Counted from the first letter of the stretch, positions 28,119 to 37,782 are shown. The stretch is 64,000 nucleotides of DNA from Escherichia coli DSM 30083 = JCM 1649 = ATCC 11775 (GCF_003697165.2 NZ_CP033092.2:1364001-1428000), one strand, 5' to 3'. Numbers and translations: made by a program. Notes: generated from the letters alone by a model not told the origin.

Positions 28119-29696
28119 ATGACGGAAAACATTCATAAGCATCGCATCCTCATTCTGGACTTCGGTTCTCAGTACACTCAACTGGTTGCGCGCCGCGTGC
28201 GTGAGCTGGGTGTTTACTGCGAACTGTGGGCGTGGGATGTGACAGAAGCACAAATTCGTGACTTCAATCCAAGCGGCATTATTCTTTCCGGCGGCCCGGA
28301 AAGCACCACCGAAGAAAACAGCCCGCGTGCGCCGCAGTATGTCTTTGAAGCAGGCGTACCGGTATTCGGCGTTTGCTATGGCATGCAGACCATGGCAATG
28401 CAGTTGGGCGGTCACGTTGAAGCCTCTAACGAACGTGAATTTGGCTACGCGCAGGTTGAAGTCGTAAACGACAGCGCACTGGTTCGCGGTATCGAAGATG
28501 CGCTGACCGCAGATGGTAAACCGCTGCTGGACGTCTGGATGAGCCACGGCGATAAAGTTACCGCTATCCCGTCCGACTTCGTCACCGTAGCCAGCACCGA
28601 AAGCTGCCCGTTTGCCATCATGGCCAACGAAGAAAAACGCTTCTATGGCGTACAGTTCCACCCGGAAGTGACTCACACCCGCCAGGGTATGCGCATGCTG
28701 GAGCGTTTTGTGCGTGATATCTGCCAGTGTGAAGCCCTGTGGACGCCAGCGAAAATTATCGACGACGCTGTAGCCCGCATCCGCGAGCAAGTGGGCGACG
28801 ATAAAGTCATCCTCGGCCTCTCTGGTGGCGTGGATTCCTCCGTTACCGCAATGCTGTTGCACCGCGCTATCGGTAAAAACCTGACTTGCGTATTCGTCGA
28901 CAACGGCCTGCTGCGTCTCAACGAAGCAGAGCAGGTTCTGGATATGTTTGGCGATCACTTTGGTCTGAACATTGTTCACGTACCGGCAGAAGATCGCTTC
29001 TTGTCAGCGCTGGCTGGCGAAAACGATCCGGAAGCAAAACGTAAAATTATCGGTCGCGTTTTCGTTGAAGTATTCGATGAAGAAGCGCTGAAACTGGAAG
29101 ACGTGAAGTGGCTGGCGCAGGGCACCATCTACCCTGACGTTATCGAATCTGCTGCTTCTGCAACCGGTAAAGCACACGTCATCAAATCTCACCACAACGT
29201 GGGTGGCCTGCCGAAAGAGATGAAGATGGGCCTGGTTGAACCGCTGAAAGAGCTGTTCAAAGACGAAGTGCGTAAGATTGGTCTGGAGCTGGGCCTACCG
29301 TATGACATGTTGTACCGTCACCCGTTCCCGGGACCAGGCCTTGGCGTTCGTGTTCTGGGAGAAGTGAAGAAAGAGTATTGTGACCTGCTGCGCCGTGCTG
29401 ACGCCATCTTCATTGAAGAACTGCGTAAAGCGGACCTGTACGACAAAGTCAGCCAGGCGTTCACCGTCTTCTTGCCAGTACGTTCCGTTGGCGTAATGGG
29501 CGATGGTCGTAAGTATGACTGGGTTGTCTCTCTGCGTGCTGTCGAAACCATCGACTTTATGACCGCACACTGGGCACATCTGCCGTACGACTTCCTCGGC
29601 CGCGTTTCCAACCGCATTATCAATGAAGTGAATGGTATTTCCCGCGTGGTGTATGACATCAGCGGCAAGCCACCAGCAACTATTGAGTGGGAATGA
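28119..29696 (+). CDS. guaA: GMP synthase (glutamine-hydrolysing)
   Basis: 525 residues. The N-terminal class I glutamine amidotransferase has nucleophile Cys86 (GVCYGMQ) and the HPEVTHT histidine/glutamate pair near residue 181. The ATP-pyrophosphatase domain has P-loop SGGVDSS at about 235-241, and a C-terminal dimerisation domain ends in PPATIEWE. It converts XMP to GMP using glutamine and ATP. It is the second gene of the guaBA operon, followed by a strong terminator. Confidence 0.98.
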   Translation: MTENIHKHRILILDFGSQYTQLVARRVRELGVYCELWAWDVTEAQIRDFNPSGIILSGGPESTTEENSPRAPQYVFEAGVPVFGVCYGMQTMAMQLGGHVEASNEREFGYAQVEVVNDSALVRGIEDALTADGKPLLDVWMSHGDKVTAIPSDFVTVASTESCPFAIMANEEKRFYGVQFHPEVTHTRQGMRMLERFVRDICQCEALWTPAKIIDDAVARIREQVGDDKVILGLSGGVDSSVTAMLLHRAIGKNLTCVFVDNGLLRLNEAEQVLDMFGDHFGLNIVHVPAEDRFLSALAGENDPEAKRKIIGRVFVEVFDEEALKLEDVKWLAQGTIYPDVIESAASATGKAHVIKSHHNVGGLPKEMKMGLVEPLKELFKDEVRKIGLELGLPYDMLYRHPFPGPGLGVRVLGEVKKEYCDLLRRADAIFIEELRKADLYDKVSQAFTVFLPVRSVGVMGDGRKYDWVVSLRAVETIDFMTAHWAHLPYDFLGRVSNRIINEVNGISRVVYDISGKPPATIEWE

Positions 29697-29720
29697 TTTG
29701 ACCCTGCACTATGAATGAAC

Positions 29721-29751
29721 AAAACCCTCTGTTACTACAGAGGGTTTTTTT
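29721..29751 (+). terminator. Intrinsic terminator of guaBA
   Basis: aaaaccctctgt / acagagggtttt stem with a 4-base loop and a continuing T-run. The complementary A-run upstream lets it also act on the opposite strand for yfgI. Confidence 0.9.
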
Positions 29752-29789
29752 ATCCTAAAGAATTATAGGTTTGAAGTTACTAACATCGT

Positions 29790-30329
29790 TTAGTTAAACC
29801 AGCTATCTGATTTATTCTCTTCTGCTTTACCCACGCTTTTCATCAGATCGCGACCGCCTTCAGTCATATTTCTGTTTGCGTCAGCTTCAGATTGCACCAC
29901 ATCGGTTTGCGCAGCTTTGTGCTTCAGTTCCTGATCGATAAATTCGTTTTCGCGCTTGACGCGGGCTTCTTCTTTCGCCAGCGCCAGTTTTTGTTTCTGA
30001 ATCTCTAAGCTACGTAGCTCATCTTCATAACTTTGATCGCGTTTTTTGTCCGCAGTGGCTTCGGCGTCCAGTTTATCCTGACGAGCTTTCTTATTCGCTG
30101 CTGCCGTTGCCGCTCTTTTATTAGCCGCGGCCTGGGCGTTTGCGCGACGTTGCTTCTCTTGCTGGATTTCCCTGTTGCGCTCCGCGACCCATTCGTCATG
30201 CTGCCTTTGCTCTTCATTTTTACCTTGCTGTTCCGCTTCTGCGACAGCCGAGAGTTGATCCTGCAATGATGAGGCGATAGCCGGATAGCTTAAGGAGGCT
30301 AAGATGGCGCAAAGAAAAACTTTCTTCAT
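29790..30329 (-). CDS. yfgI: YfgI, periplasmic coiled-coil protein
   Basis: 179 residues. A Sec signal peptide (MKKVFLCAILASLSYPAIA) is followed by a long highly charged Glu/Lys/Arg/Gln/Ala-rich region (about 25-160) predicted to be a continuous helix or coiled coil. It matches K-12 YfgI in length and context (DUF5384-type family). A role in nalidixic acid tolerance has been suggested in the literature; the mechanism is not evident here. It follows yfgH by 15 bases with an AGGAGG ribosome-binding site, so the two probably share an mRNA. Confidence 0.9.
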   Translation of the reverse strand: MKKVFLCAILASLSYPAIASSLQDQLSAVAEAEQQGKNEEQRQHDEWVAERNREIQQEKQRRANAQAAANKRAATAAANKKARQDKLDAEATADKKRDQSYEDELRSLEIQKQKLALAKEEARVKRENEFIDQELKHKAAQTDVVQSEADANRNMTEGGRDLMKSVGKAEENKSDSWFN

Positions 30330-30344
30330 GACTCCTCCTGATTA

Positions 30345-30863
30345 TTAGCTCTTTTCAGGACATTTGGTATTTGGCTGAATACGCGTTTCGTTATACGTCG
30401 TGGTAATAACAACGGCTAAACCTGTCGTAAACTGGCACTCTTTACCCACCTGGGTGGAGGTATACACTTTGGTGCCTTCCTTATATGTTAAAGAAACACC
30501 TTCCACTAAGGTTTTATCATTCACCATAGAACCCGCTGCCGCGCCTACAGCTCCGCCGCCAACTGCACCTGCCGTCGTTCCGGAATTGCTGCCAGACCCG
30601 ACGTTGTGGCCGATAACACCGCCAGCGACAGCGCCAATAAGCGCGCCGAAGGCTTGTGCGTTCCGTTTATTTTGGGCGTTGTCTACGGCAACTTTTGCGG
30701 GAAGAATGGAAATAATATTAACGGTTTTAGTTTCTTGTTTGGTATTCAGTTGATCGGTTTGATAAACATCGGCGGCATGATCATCAGCATTTGACTGGCA
30801 TCCTGCCAGAGTGAATGACGCTAACATTGCCACAGGCAGAAGACATTTTTTAAATTTCATCAC
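30345..30863 (-). CDS. yfgH: YfgH, outer-membrane-type lipoprotein with glycine zipper
   Basis: 172 residues. It has a lipoprotein signal peptide with lipobox LAGC (Cys about 22) and no Asp at the +2 position (Gln), which favours outer-membrane sorting. A glycine-zipper segment (about 72-115, GALIGAVAGGVIGHNVG... GAVGGGAVGAAAG) resembles the Rick-17kDa/2TM zipper family. A C-terminal beta domain has two cysteines. The molecular function is unknown. Confidence 0.9.
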   Translation of the reverse strand: MMKFKKCLLPVAMLASFTLAGCQSNADDHAADVYQTDQLNTKQETKTVNIISILPAKVAVDNAQNKRNAQAFGALIGAVAGGVIGHNVGSGSNSGTTAGAVGGGAVGAAAGSMVNDKTLVEGVSLTYKEGTKVYTSTQVGKECQFTTGLAVVITTTYNETRIQPNTKCPEKS

Positions 30864-31173
30864 TATTCCTTGTTATACACATTACGAAAAATGAGACATT
30901 TAAGATCATCAAAAGAGGAAAGTAAATGTATTGCGTATAAAGGAATAGATTAAATTTATTAAAATTCATGCTGGAAATAATTTATAAAAATACATCATCA
31001 CAACATATGTATTAATGATGTATTTATTTCGCAGCCGAACAGGATGAACTTCAGTCAGAACAAAGACGTAAAATTTAAGATGAAAGAATATCTGCCGCTT
31101 TGATAATCTCAAAGAGCAAAAGCATCCGACAGCGAGGTGCCGTTATGTTCTGTGAGAGTGGAGAAGGTAACCG
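30864..31173 (-). promoter_or_regulatory. AT-rich gap between yfgG and yfgH
   Basis: This 310-base non-coding stretch probably holds the yfgH promoter, although I could not fix its elements with confidence. An 11-bp inverted repeat (30988-30998 with 31015-31025), followed on the minus strand by a T-rich tract, looks like a weak terminator for yfgG. I find no convincing reading frame. Confidence 0.5.
30980..31025 (-). terminator. Possible terminator after yfgG
   Basis: Minus-strand hairpin aaatacatcat / atgatgtattt with a 16-base loop, followed by ttataaattattt. The stem is A+T-rich, so the call is tentative. Confidence 0.4.
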
Positions 31174-31365
31174 CTAACGTTGTACCGGTGATTCGACGGA
31201 GAGTGTGGATTGCTGAGCTTCTTTTTTGCTCTGATGGTGCTGCCAGGCACCGACGGACGAGTAGATAAAACGGCCAAAGAAGAAGATAAAGCTGATGAGC
31301 AGTACGATACGGGTCATGCGACTGTTAAATCGGTGTCGTTTTCGCATACTGGTTGCCTGACTCAC
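31174..31365 (-). CDS. yfgG: YfgG, small single-pass membrane protein
   Basis: 63 residues. A basic N-terminus (MRKRHRFNSR) precedes one transmembrane helix (about 19-38, IVLLISFIFFFGRFIYSS) and a polar C-terminal tail. It matches K-12 YfgG. Reports link it to nickel/cobalt stress tolerance and biofilm; nothing in the sequence shows a metal site. It is divergent from pdeF. Confidence 0.9.
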   Translation of the reverse strand: MSQATSMRKRHRFNSRMTRIVLLISFIFFFGRFIYSSVGAWQHHQSKKEAQQSTLSVESPVQR

Positions 31366-31716
31366 AAAAGGTTCCTTGAAGTATGTCCCACGCCGTGGAC
31401 GGTACTTACATTAAGGCACAACAGGACAAAATGGTCAATTCTTCGTTATGTAAAAAAGCGTCAGTGGATACATATTTTAATGTTATGGAAGTTAATTTAA
31501 TTATTTACAATGATGATGTAATAATGATGAGTTAACATGATAAACGTAATAATTCATTAATCAGGGTTATTTTGTTTGATATATATCAATTGGAACTTTC
31601 ATATGACACTTAGAATCATTGCTCTCTATAGTGATGAATAATCATCATTCGAAGTCAGGTGGGATGCCTGTCTGAATACACCTCCTTCAGGATGTGGGGG
31701 ATTCTGCTGAGCATCT
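31366..31716. promoter_or_regulatory. Divergent yfgG/pdeF control region
   Basis: A 351-base A+T-rich gap without a credible gene. It contains the perfect FNR box at 31576-31589 and a -10 candidate TAGAAT at 31611-31616 pointing to pdeF. Between the inferred pdeF start site and the ATG is a leader of about 90 bases. Confidence 0.7.
31576..31589 (+). promoter_or_regulatory. FNR operator upstream of pdeF
   Basis: TTGATATATATCAA is an exact match to the FNR consensus TTGATnnnnATCAA. With the -10 at 31611-31616, the box centre falls about 41.5 bases before the likely transcription start, which is the classical class II activation position. This agrees with reports that YfgF is an anaerobically expressed phosphodiesterase. 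Confidence 0.88.
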
Positions 31717-33960
31717 ATGAAACTGAATGCAACTTATATAAAAATACGTGATAAATGGTGGGGGCTTCCGCTGTTCCTGCCTTCTTTAATCTTGCCCATT
31801 TTCGCCCACATTAATACTTTCGCGCATATTTCTTCCGGTGAAGTTTTTCTCTTTTATCTGCCACTGGCATTGATGATCAGCATGATGATGTTTTTCAGCT
31901 GGGCGGCATTGCCAGGGATCGCCTTAGGGATTTTTGTCCGCAAATATGCAGAGCTGGGTTTTTACGAAACGCTCTCATTAACGGCTAATTTTATTATCAT
32001 TATCATTCTCTGTTGGGGCGGTTACAGGGTTTTTACCCCCCGGCGTAACAACGTTTCACATGGTGATAGCCGTTTAATTTCCCAGCGACTATTCTGGCAG
32101 ATTGTGTTTCCTGCAACGCTGTTTCTGATACTTTTCCAGTTTGCTGCGTTTGTAGGGTTACTGGCGAGCAGAGAAAATCTGGTCGGCGTCATGCCCTTTA
32201 ACCTCGGGACCTTAATCAATTATCAGGCCTTGCTGGTGGGTAATCTGATTGGTGTCCCGCTGTGCTACTTCATCATTCGGGTGGTGCGAAATCCGTTTTA
32301 TTTACGTAGCTATTATTCGCAATTAAAACAGCAGGTTGATGCCAAAGTTACCAAAAAAGAGTTCGCAATCTGGCTACTGGCATTAGGTGCTTTACTATTG
32401 CTGTTATGCATGCCGTTAAATGAAAAAAGCACGATTTTTAGCACCAATTACACCTTGTCATTATTGCTGCCCCTGATGATGTGGGGAGCGATGCGCTATG
32501 GTTATAAGCTGATTTCATTGCTCTGGGCGGTCGTGTTGATGATCAGCATCCACAGCTATCAAAATTACATTCCCATTTATCCTGGCTATACCACGCAGCT
32601 GACCATAACCTCCTCCAGTTATCTGGTATTCTCTTTTATTGTCAATTATATGGCTGTACTGGCAACCCGTCAGCGAGCGGTAGTCAGACGCATTCAGCGG
32701 CTTGCGTATGTGGACCCGGTGGTTCATCTGCCAAATGTTCGCGCCCTGAATCGCGCGTTACGTGATGCCCCCTGGTCTGCGCTTTGTTATTTACGCATCC
32801 CTGGCATGGAAATGCTGGTTAAGAATTATGGCATCATGCTGCGGATTCAATACAAGCAAAAACTTTCTCACTGGCTGTCACCATTGCTGGAACCGGGTGA
32901 AGATGTTTATCAGCTTTCGGGTAACGATCTCGCGCTGCGGCTGAATACAGAATCGCACCAGGAGCGCATTACCGCACTGGATAGCCATCTCAAGCAATTT
33001 CGTTTCTTTTGGGATGGAATGCCGATGCAACCGCAGATTGGCGTCAGTTACTGCTATGTGCGCTCGCCAGTGAATCATATCTACCTGCTGCTGGGAGAGC
33101 TAAATACAGTGGCCGAACTTTCCATCGTGACCAACGCCCCGGAAAATATGCAGCGTCGCGGAGCAATGTATTTGCAACGCGAATTGAAAGATAAAGTCGC
33201 GATGATGAATCGGCTACAGCGGGCGCTGGAACACAACCATTTTTTCCTGATGGCCCAGCCGATTACCGGTATGCGTGGTGATGTTTACCATGAAATTCTT
33301 CTGCGCATGAAGGGTGAGAATGATGAGCTGATCAGCCCCGATAGCTTCTTACCGGTCGCGCACGAATTTGGTTTATCGTCGAGTATCGACATGTGGGTCA
33401 TTGAGCATACGCTGCAATTTATGGCTGAAAACAGAGCGAAGATGCCCGCTCACCGTTTTGCTATTAATCTGTCTCCAACCTCGGTATGTCAGGCTCGTTT
33501 TCCTGTTGAAGTCAGTCAGCTGCTGGCTAAATATCAGATTGAAGCGTGGCAACTTATTTTTGAAGTCACCGAAAGTAATGCTCTGACCAATGTTAAGCAG
33601 GCGCAAATCACCTTGCAGTATCTTCAGGAATTAGGCTGCCAGATTGCGATTGATGATTTCGGCACCGGCTACGCCAGCTATGCGCGGCTTAAAAATGTGA
33701 ATGCCGATCTGCTTAAAATTGACGGCAGTTTTATCCGCAATATTGTATCAAATAGTCTGGATTATCAGATAGTGGCGTCGATTTGCCACCTGGCGCGAAT
33801 GAAGAAAATGCGGGTAGTGGCAGAGTACGTTGAAAACGAAGAGATCCGCGAGGCGGTGCTCTCTTTGGGGATCGATTATATGCAGGGTTATCTTATTGGT
33901 AAGCCGCAACCGTTAATTGATACGCTGAATGAAATCGAACCCATTCGCGAAAGTGCCTGA
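31717..33960 (+). CDS. pdeF: Cyclic di-GMP phosphodiesterase PdeF
   Basis: 747 residues, K-12 YfgF length. The N-terminal half has eight or more membrane segments of the MASE1 sensor type (about 15-325). A degenerate GGDEF domain follows (about 335-480); the signature position reads SGNDL, so cyclase activity is unlikely. The C-terminal EAL domain (about 495-740) keeps EILLR for EAL, NLSP, FEVTES, DDFGTGYASY, K in LLKIDGSFI and the EYVE-x-x-x-QGYLIGKP segment, which is a complete phosphodiesterase set. It hydrolyses c-di-GMP to pGpG at the inner membrane. Expression is likely under FNR. Confidence 0.96.
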   Translation: MKLNATYIKIRDKWWGLPLFLPSLILPIFAHINTFAHISSGEVFLFYLPLALMISMMMFFSWAALPGIALGIFVRKYAELGFYETLSLTANFIIIIILCWGGYRVFTPRRNNVSHGDSRLISQRLFWQIVFPATLFLILFQFAAFVGLLASRENLVGVMPFNLGTLINYQALLVGNLIGVPLCYFIIRVVRNPFYLRSYYSQLKQQVDAKVTKKEFAIWLLALGALLLLLCMPLNEKSTIFSTNYTLSLLLPLMMWGAMRYGYKLISLLWAVVLMISIHSYQNYIPIYPGYTTQLTITSSSYLVFSFIVNYMAVLATRQRAVVRRIQRLAYVDPVVHLPNVRALNRALRDAPWSALCYLRIPGMEMLVKNYGIMLRIQYKQKLSHWLSPLLEPGEDVYQLSGNDLALRLNTESHQERITALDSHLKQFRFFWDGMPMQPQIGVSYCYVRSPVNHIYLLLGELNTVAELSIVTNAPENMQRRGAMYLQRELKDKVAMMNRLQRALEHNHFFLMAQPITGMRGDVYHEILLRMKGENDELISPDSFLPVAHEFGLSSSIDMWVIEHTLQFMAENRAKMPAHRFAINLSPTSVCQARFPVEVSQLLAKYQIEAWQLIFEVTESNALTNVKQAQITLQYLQELGCQIAIDDFGTGYASYARLKNVNADLLKIDGSFIRNIVSNSLDYQIVASICHLARMKKMRVVAEYVENEEIREAVLSLGIDYMQGYLIGKPQPLIDTLNEIEPIRESA

Positions 33961-33964
33961 ATAA

Positions 33965-33993
33965 TGCGGGCCGACATTTCTCGTCGGCCCGCA
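33965..33993. terminator. Bidirectional hairpin between pdeF and ppx
   Basis: An 11-bp G+C-rich perfect stem tgcgggccgac / gtcggcccgca with a 7-base loop, 5 bases after the pdeF stop and just before the convergent ppx stop. There is no long T-run on either side. Confidence 0.65.
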
Positions 33994-33998
33994 AAGCA

Positions 33999-35540
33999 TT
34001 AAGCGGCGATTTCTGGTGTACTTTCTTCTTCAATTTTCAACCGCCAGCCAGCCACGCCTTCCCAGTATTCTTGCTCCTTTTCCAGATCAAGCAGTACCAG
34101 CGCATTCTGACTAAACCAGTCATGCGGGAAACGCAGTGTCCAGTGACTGTCATCAGTAATCAGCGTCAATGTTGGCGGTGTGGTAGTTGCCTGACGTTGA
34201 TTATTGAGTAATACGCCAAGGCGCAATAGCTGAATCAGTGGCAGGAACTGTTTCTTCTTAAACAAGGTAAAGCGCGGCAGATCGTCGAGTTTAATCGCTT
34301 TACGGTGATAGCGCACCAGTGTCGCCATCATCAGCTGCTGTTCCTGATTAAAACCCGGCAAGTCGCTGTTTTGCAGAATATAAGCGGAGTGGCGATGCAA
34401 ACCGCTGTGGTTGATATTCAACCCGACCTCATGCAGCATGGCGGCCCATCGCAGTAGCGCCTCCAGTTGTGGATGCGCCAGCTTCGGTTGCTGTTCCCGC
34501 CACTGTTCGTACATTTGCATAGTGGTATCCAGCACCCGTCGGGCCTGTTCGCTGTCGATGTGATACTGGTTGGCGAGGCTGCTGGCAGTGCGACTACGCA
34601 CATCCTGATGACGGAAACGTCCTTCCATTTCATACAGTACGCCTTCGCGTAACGCCCCGTCAGAAAGGCGCAGTTCACGGATGGCTAAAGCATCAAACAC
34701 ACCGCATAAAATCGCCAGTCCAGGAACGAAGACTGTTTTCCGCTCTTCGGAAAGACCTGGTAAACTCAGCGATGCGAAATTACGGTGCCGTAAAACTTCT
34801 TTTACCAGTTTTTCCAGACGTTCCGGGGTAATTATCCCGTCTTTCTCGCCCATTTCCATTAACACTTCATGGGCGGCTTTTATGGTACCGGAAGCGCCCA
34901 TTGCCACGTTCCAGCCCTGAATTCGAAATTGCCAGGTTAACGTTTCCAGTTTTTGTGCTGCCGCCATGCGAGCGCGCTGAAAATTCTCTTTATTGATGAC
35001 CCCGCCAGGGAAATAAAGCTGGGCAAAGCTGACACAACCCATCCGGCGGCTTTCAACGAGAATCGGTTCGAAATTTTCACCAATCACCAGTTCTGTAGAA
35101 CCGCCGCCAATATCAATAACCAGTTTGCGACCTTTTTCCGGTTGGGTATGTTCCACGCCCATAAAAATCAGACGGGCTTCTTCATTACCGGAAATAATTT
35201 CGATCGGGTAGGGAATGACTTTTTCCGCGCGTTTCAGAAAGTCAGTGGCGTTCAGCGCCTGACGCAGCGTATGGGTACCAACTATACAGACGCTAGCAGG
35301 AGAAAACCCCTGTAGCCTTTCGGCAAATAGCGACAGACAGTTCAAACCGCGCGTCATTGCCTCTTCACTCAACATATTATCTGGCCCCAGGCCGTCCGCC
35401 AGATGCACCCGCTGTTTCAGGCGGCCAATAATCTGCATGGCACCATCTACCACACGGGCTATGACCATGTGAAAACTGTTTGAACCAAGATCGACCGCAG
35501 CAAACTCCTGCGGACGAGGGGATTTATCGTGTATTGGCAT
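33999..35540 (-). CDS. ppx: Exopolyphosphatase
   Basis: 513 residues. It belongs to the actin-like ASKHA fold family of Ppx/GppA: phosphate-1 motif AVDLGSNSFHM (about residues 14-25) and phosphate-2 motif VIDIGGGSTELVIG. The C-terminal HD-like domain (about 315-513) contains LHEVGLNINHSGLHRH. It removes terminal phosphate from long polyphosphate chains. Its start is 4 bases after the ppk stop, so it forms the ppk-ppx operon. Confidence 0.97.
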   Translation of the reverse strand: MPIHDKSPRPQEFAAVDLGSNSFHMVIARVVDGAMQIIGRLKQRVHLADGLGPDNMLSEEAMTRGLNCLSLFAERLQGFSPASVCIVGTHTLRQALNATDFLKRAEKVIPYPIEIISGNEEARLIFMGVEHTQPEKGRKLVIDIGGGSTELVIGENFEPILVESRRMGCVSFAQLYFPGGVINKENFQRARMAAAQKLETLTWQFRIQGWNVAMGASGTIKAAHEVLMEMGEKDGIITPERLEKLVKEVLRHRNFASLSLPGLSEERKTVFVPGLAILCGVFDALAIRELRLSDGALREGVLYEMEGRFRHQDVRSRTASSLANQYHIDSEQARRVLDTTMQMYEQWREQQPKLAHPQLEALLRWAAMLHEVGLNINHSGLHRHSAYILQNSDLPGFNQEQQLMMATLVRYHRKAIKLDDLPRFTLFKKKQFLPLIQLLRLGVLLNNQRQATTTPPTLTLITDDSHWTLRFPHDWFSQNALVLLDLEKEQEYWEGVAGWRLKIEEESTPEIAA

Positions 35541-35544
35541 AGGG

Positions 35545-37611
35545 TTATTCAGATTGTTCGAGTGATTTGATGTAGTCGTAAATCGCCAACTGCGCCCGTA
35601 CTTTGCGGCGATTGCCGCGGGGAACGTAGCGATTACTGAGTTCTTTATCGATATAACGTGCTTTGACCGTATCGCTGAACAATATGTCGATGATGTCCAG
35701 CACCCGCTGCTTCAGGCGCGGATCGAGCAGCGGCGTTGCCACTTCAATACGATAATCAATATTGCGCGTCATCCAGTCGGCGGAAGAAAGGTAGACCTTT
35801 TTATCGCCGCCATTTTCAAAAATATAAACCCGGTCATGTTCAAGGTAACGGTCAACAATACTGATGGCACGAATGTTGTCGCTAATGCCTTCCAGATTGG
35901 GGATCAGAGAACACATTCCGCGCACCAGCAGATTAACCGGTACGCCGGAACTGGAGGCTGCATACAGACGATCAACCAGGCCTTTATCGACAAGGTTATT
36001 TAGCTTCAGGGTGATACCACTGGGCAGCCCTTGCTGCGCGTTGGCGATCTCGCGGTCCACCATTTCATACAACAGACGGCGAGAGTTTTGCGGCGACACC
36101 ATTAAATAATCAAATGTCACCGGACGGTATGGGTTTTCAATAAAGTTGAACACCCGCCGTACTTCGTTAGTGATGCGCGCATCGGCGGTCAGCAACGAAT
36201 AGTCAGTATAAAGACGCGCGGTTTTTTCGTTAAAGTTCCCGGTCCCGATGTGTGCGTAACGCACCACTTCACCGTTTTCTTTACGTGAAATCAGGAACAG
36301 TTTGGCGTGAATTTTCAGCCCCGGCGCAGAGAAGATAACGTGCACGCCTGCTTCGGTCAGGCGCTTCGCCCAGTGAATGTTGGCTTCTTCGTCGAAACGC
36401 GCCTGTAACTCAACCACCACGGTGACTTTCTTACCGTTGTGTGCGGCGTGGATCATCGAGTCGATGATGCGTGAATCTTTCGCTACGCGGTAGATATTGA
36501 TTTTTATCGCCAGCACGCTCGGGTCGAACGACGCCTGACGTAGCAGTTCCAGCACGTGCTCAAAGGTGTGATAAGGATAATAGAGCAACACATCGCGTTC
36601 GCGAATGGCATCAAAACCATTGCGGAACTGGGCTTTATCAAACCAAATATGGCGTAAACGCGGCAGTGGTTTGTTCACCAGATTGGCTTTGCCGACATTG
36701 GGGAAATTAATAAAGTCTTTAAAATTATGATAACGACCGCCGGGGACGATGGAGTCGTAGCGGGAAATAGTCAGTTTTTCGCGTAACACTTCAACCAGAG
36801 CATTGGGCATATCGCGCTGATAAACAAAACGCACCGGCTCTGCAGTTAAACGCTGCTTGAGACTGGAAGACATCAACTCCATCAGACTGGCTTCCATCTC
36901 ATGCACTAAATCGTATTCGGCATCGCGGGTCATCTTCATTGAATAGGCATTCAGTGCGTCATAATCAAAGAAGCCTTTGAAAATATCATCAAGGCAGTAA
37001 CGCAGAATGTTATCCAGAAGAATCATCGGCTTGCGTCGACGCGGCGCTTCTGGCGGTAAATTCACAAAGCGCGGCACTTTATCTGATGGGATCTCCAGCA
37101 GCGCGTAACGGATGGTATCGCCACGGATAATTTCCACCGCCAGATAGGTGTAATCATCTTTCAGGAACTGCACTAAGTCAGTGTCAGGATTGATTAAAAT
37201 CGGCGTAATGTGCTGACGCAGATACTGCTTAAAATAATGACGCAGCCAGTTTTGTTGATTGACGGAGAGCTGGCGTTCATTAATCAGGAAGATCTGGTTG
37301 CGCGCCATCTCCAGCAACAGCTCGTTGTAGAGGCCGTCGAATTCCTGATCGGCTTTCAGCACCCGGGACTGAATTTTGCCCAGTAAATGGCGGGAATGAG
37401 AGTTGGAGCCTTGTTCTTCGCTAATAATGATGCGTCGCTTCAGTTCAGCGAAGCGGACTTTATAGAACTCATCAAGGTTATTGGAATAGATCCCCAGGAA
37501 ACGCATCCTTTCAATCAGCGGGTTAGATTTGTCCGCCGCTTCCTGAAGCACGCGTTCATTGAACGATAACCAACTGAGCTCTTTTTCGATGTATAGCTTT
37601 TCCTGACCCAT
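35545..37611 (-). CDS. ppk: Polyphosphate kinase
   Basis: 688 residues from the ATG at 37611. A GTG two codons upstream (37617) is closer to the GGAG ribosome-binding site and is a possible alternative. It has the N, head and two phospholipase-D-like C domains. The autophosphorylated histidine lies in GLKIHAKLFLI, with a second histidine in RYAHIGTGNFNEKTA. It makes polyphosphate reversibly from ATP at the membrane. It lies upstream of ppx and downstream of the purMN terminator. Confidence 0.97.
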   Translation of the reverse strand: MGQEKLYIEKELSWLSFNERVLQEAADKSNPLIERMRFLGIYSNNLDEFYKVRFAELKRRIIISEEQGSNSHSRHLLGKIQSRVLKADQEFDGLYNELLLEMARNQIFLINERQLSVNQQNWLRHYFKQYLRQHITPILINPDTDLVQFLKDDYTYLAVEIIRGDTIRYALLEIPSDKVPRFVNLPPEAPRRRKPMILLDNILRYCLDDIFKGFFDYDALNAYSMKMTRDAEYDLVHEMEASLMELMSSSLKQRLTAEPVRFVYQRDMPNALVEVLREKLTISRYDSIVPGGRYHNFKDFINFPNVGKANLVNKPLPRLRHIWFDKAQFRNGFDAIRERDVLLYYPYHTFEHVLELLRQASFDPSVLAIKINIYRVAKDSRIIDSMIHAAHNGKKVTVVVELQARFDEEANIHWAKRLTEAGVHVIFSAPGLKIHAKLFLISRKENGEVVRYAHIGTGNFNEKTARLYTDYSLLTADARITNEVRRVFNFIENPYRPVTFDYLMVSPQNSRRLLYEMVDREIANAQQGLPSGITLKLNNLVDKGLVDRLYAASSSGVPVNLLVRGMCSLIPNLEGISDNIRAISIVDRYLEHDRVYIFENGGDKKVYLSSADWMTRNIDYRIEVATPLLDPRLKQRVLDIIDILFSDTVKARYIDKELSNRYVPRGNRRKVRAQLAIYDYIKSLEQSE

Positions 37612-37740
37612 TACCACTTTTACTCCGTTTTATTCACGGGACACTGCCTGGATATTATGGCGAGCAATATTGGCAGATGTCCAACTATGCCAGAAAAGGG
37701 GGAAAAAAACTGCTGGAGCTTGCGATTTACAGGTGAATTG

Positions 37741-37765
37741 AAAAACGCCAGCGGCAGAGCTGGCG
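37741..37765 (-). terminator. Intrinsic terminator after purMN
   Basis: On the minus strand cgccagc-tctgcc-gctggcg is followed by ttttt. It separates purMN from the downstream ppk-ppx operon. Confidence 0.85.
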
Positions 37766-37782
37766 CTTTAACTACGGGGGCA

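Noticed and set aside
28116..28979. Long open frame antisense to guaA
   Set aside because: Its codons mirror guaA, it has no ribosome-binding site, and the protein has no recognisable domain. It is a shadow of a highly expressed gene.
31210..31500. 96-codon + strand frame across yfgG
   Set aside because: It is antisense to YfgG and runs into the AT-rich control region; YfgG is a recognised protein.
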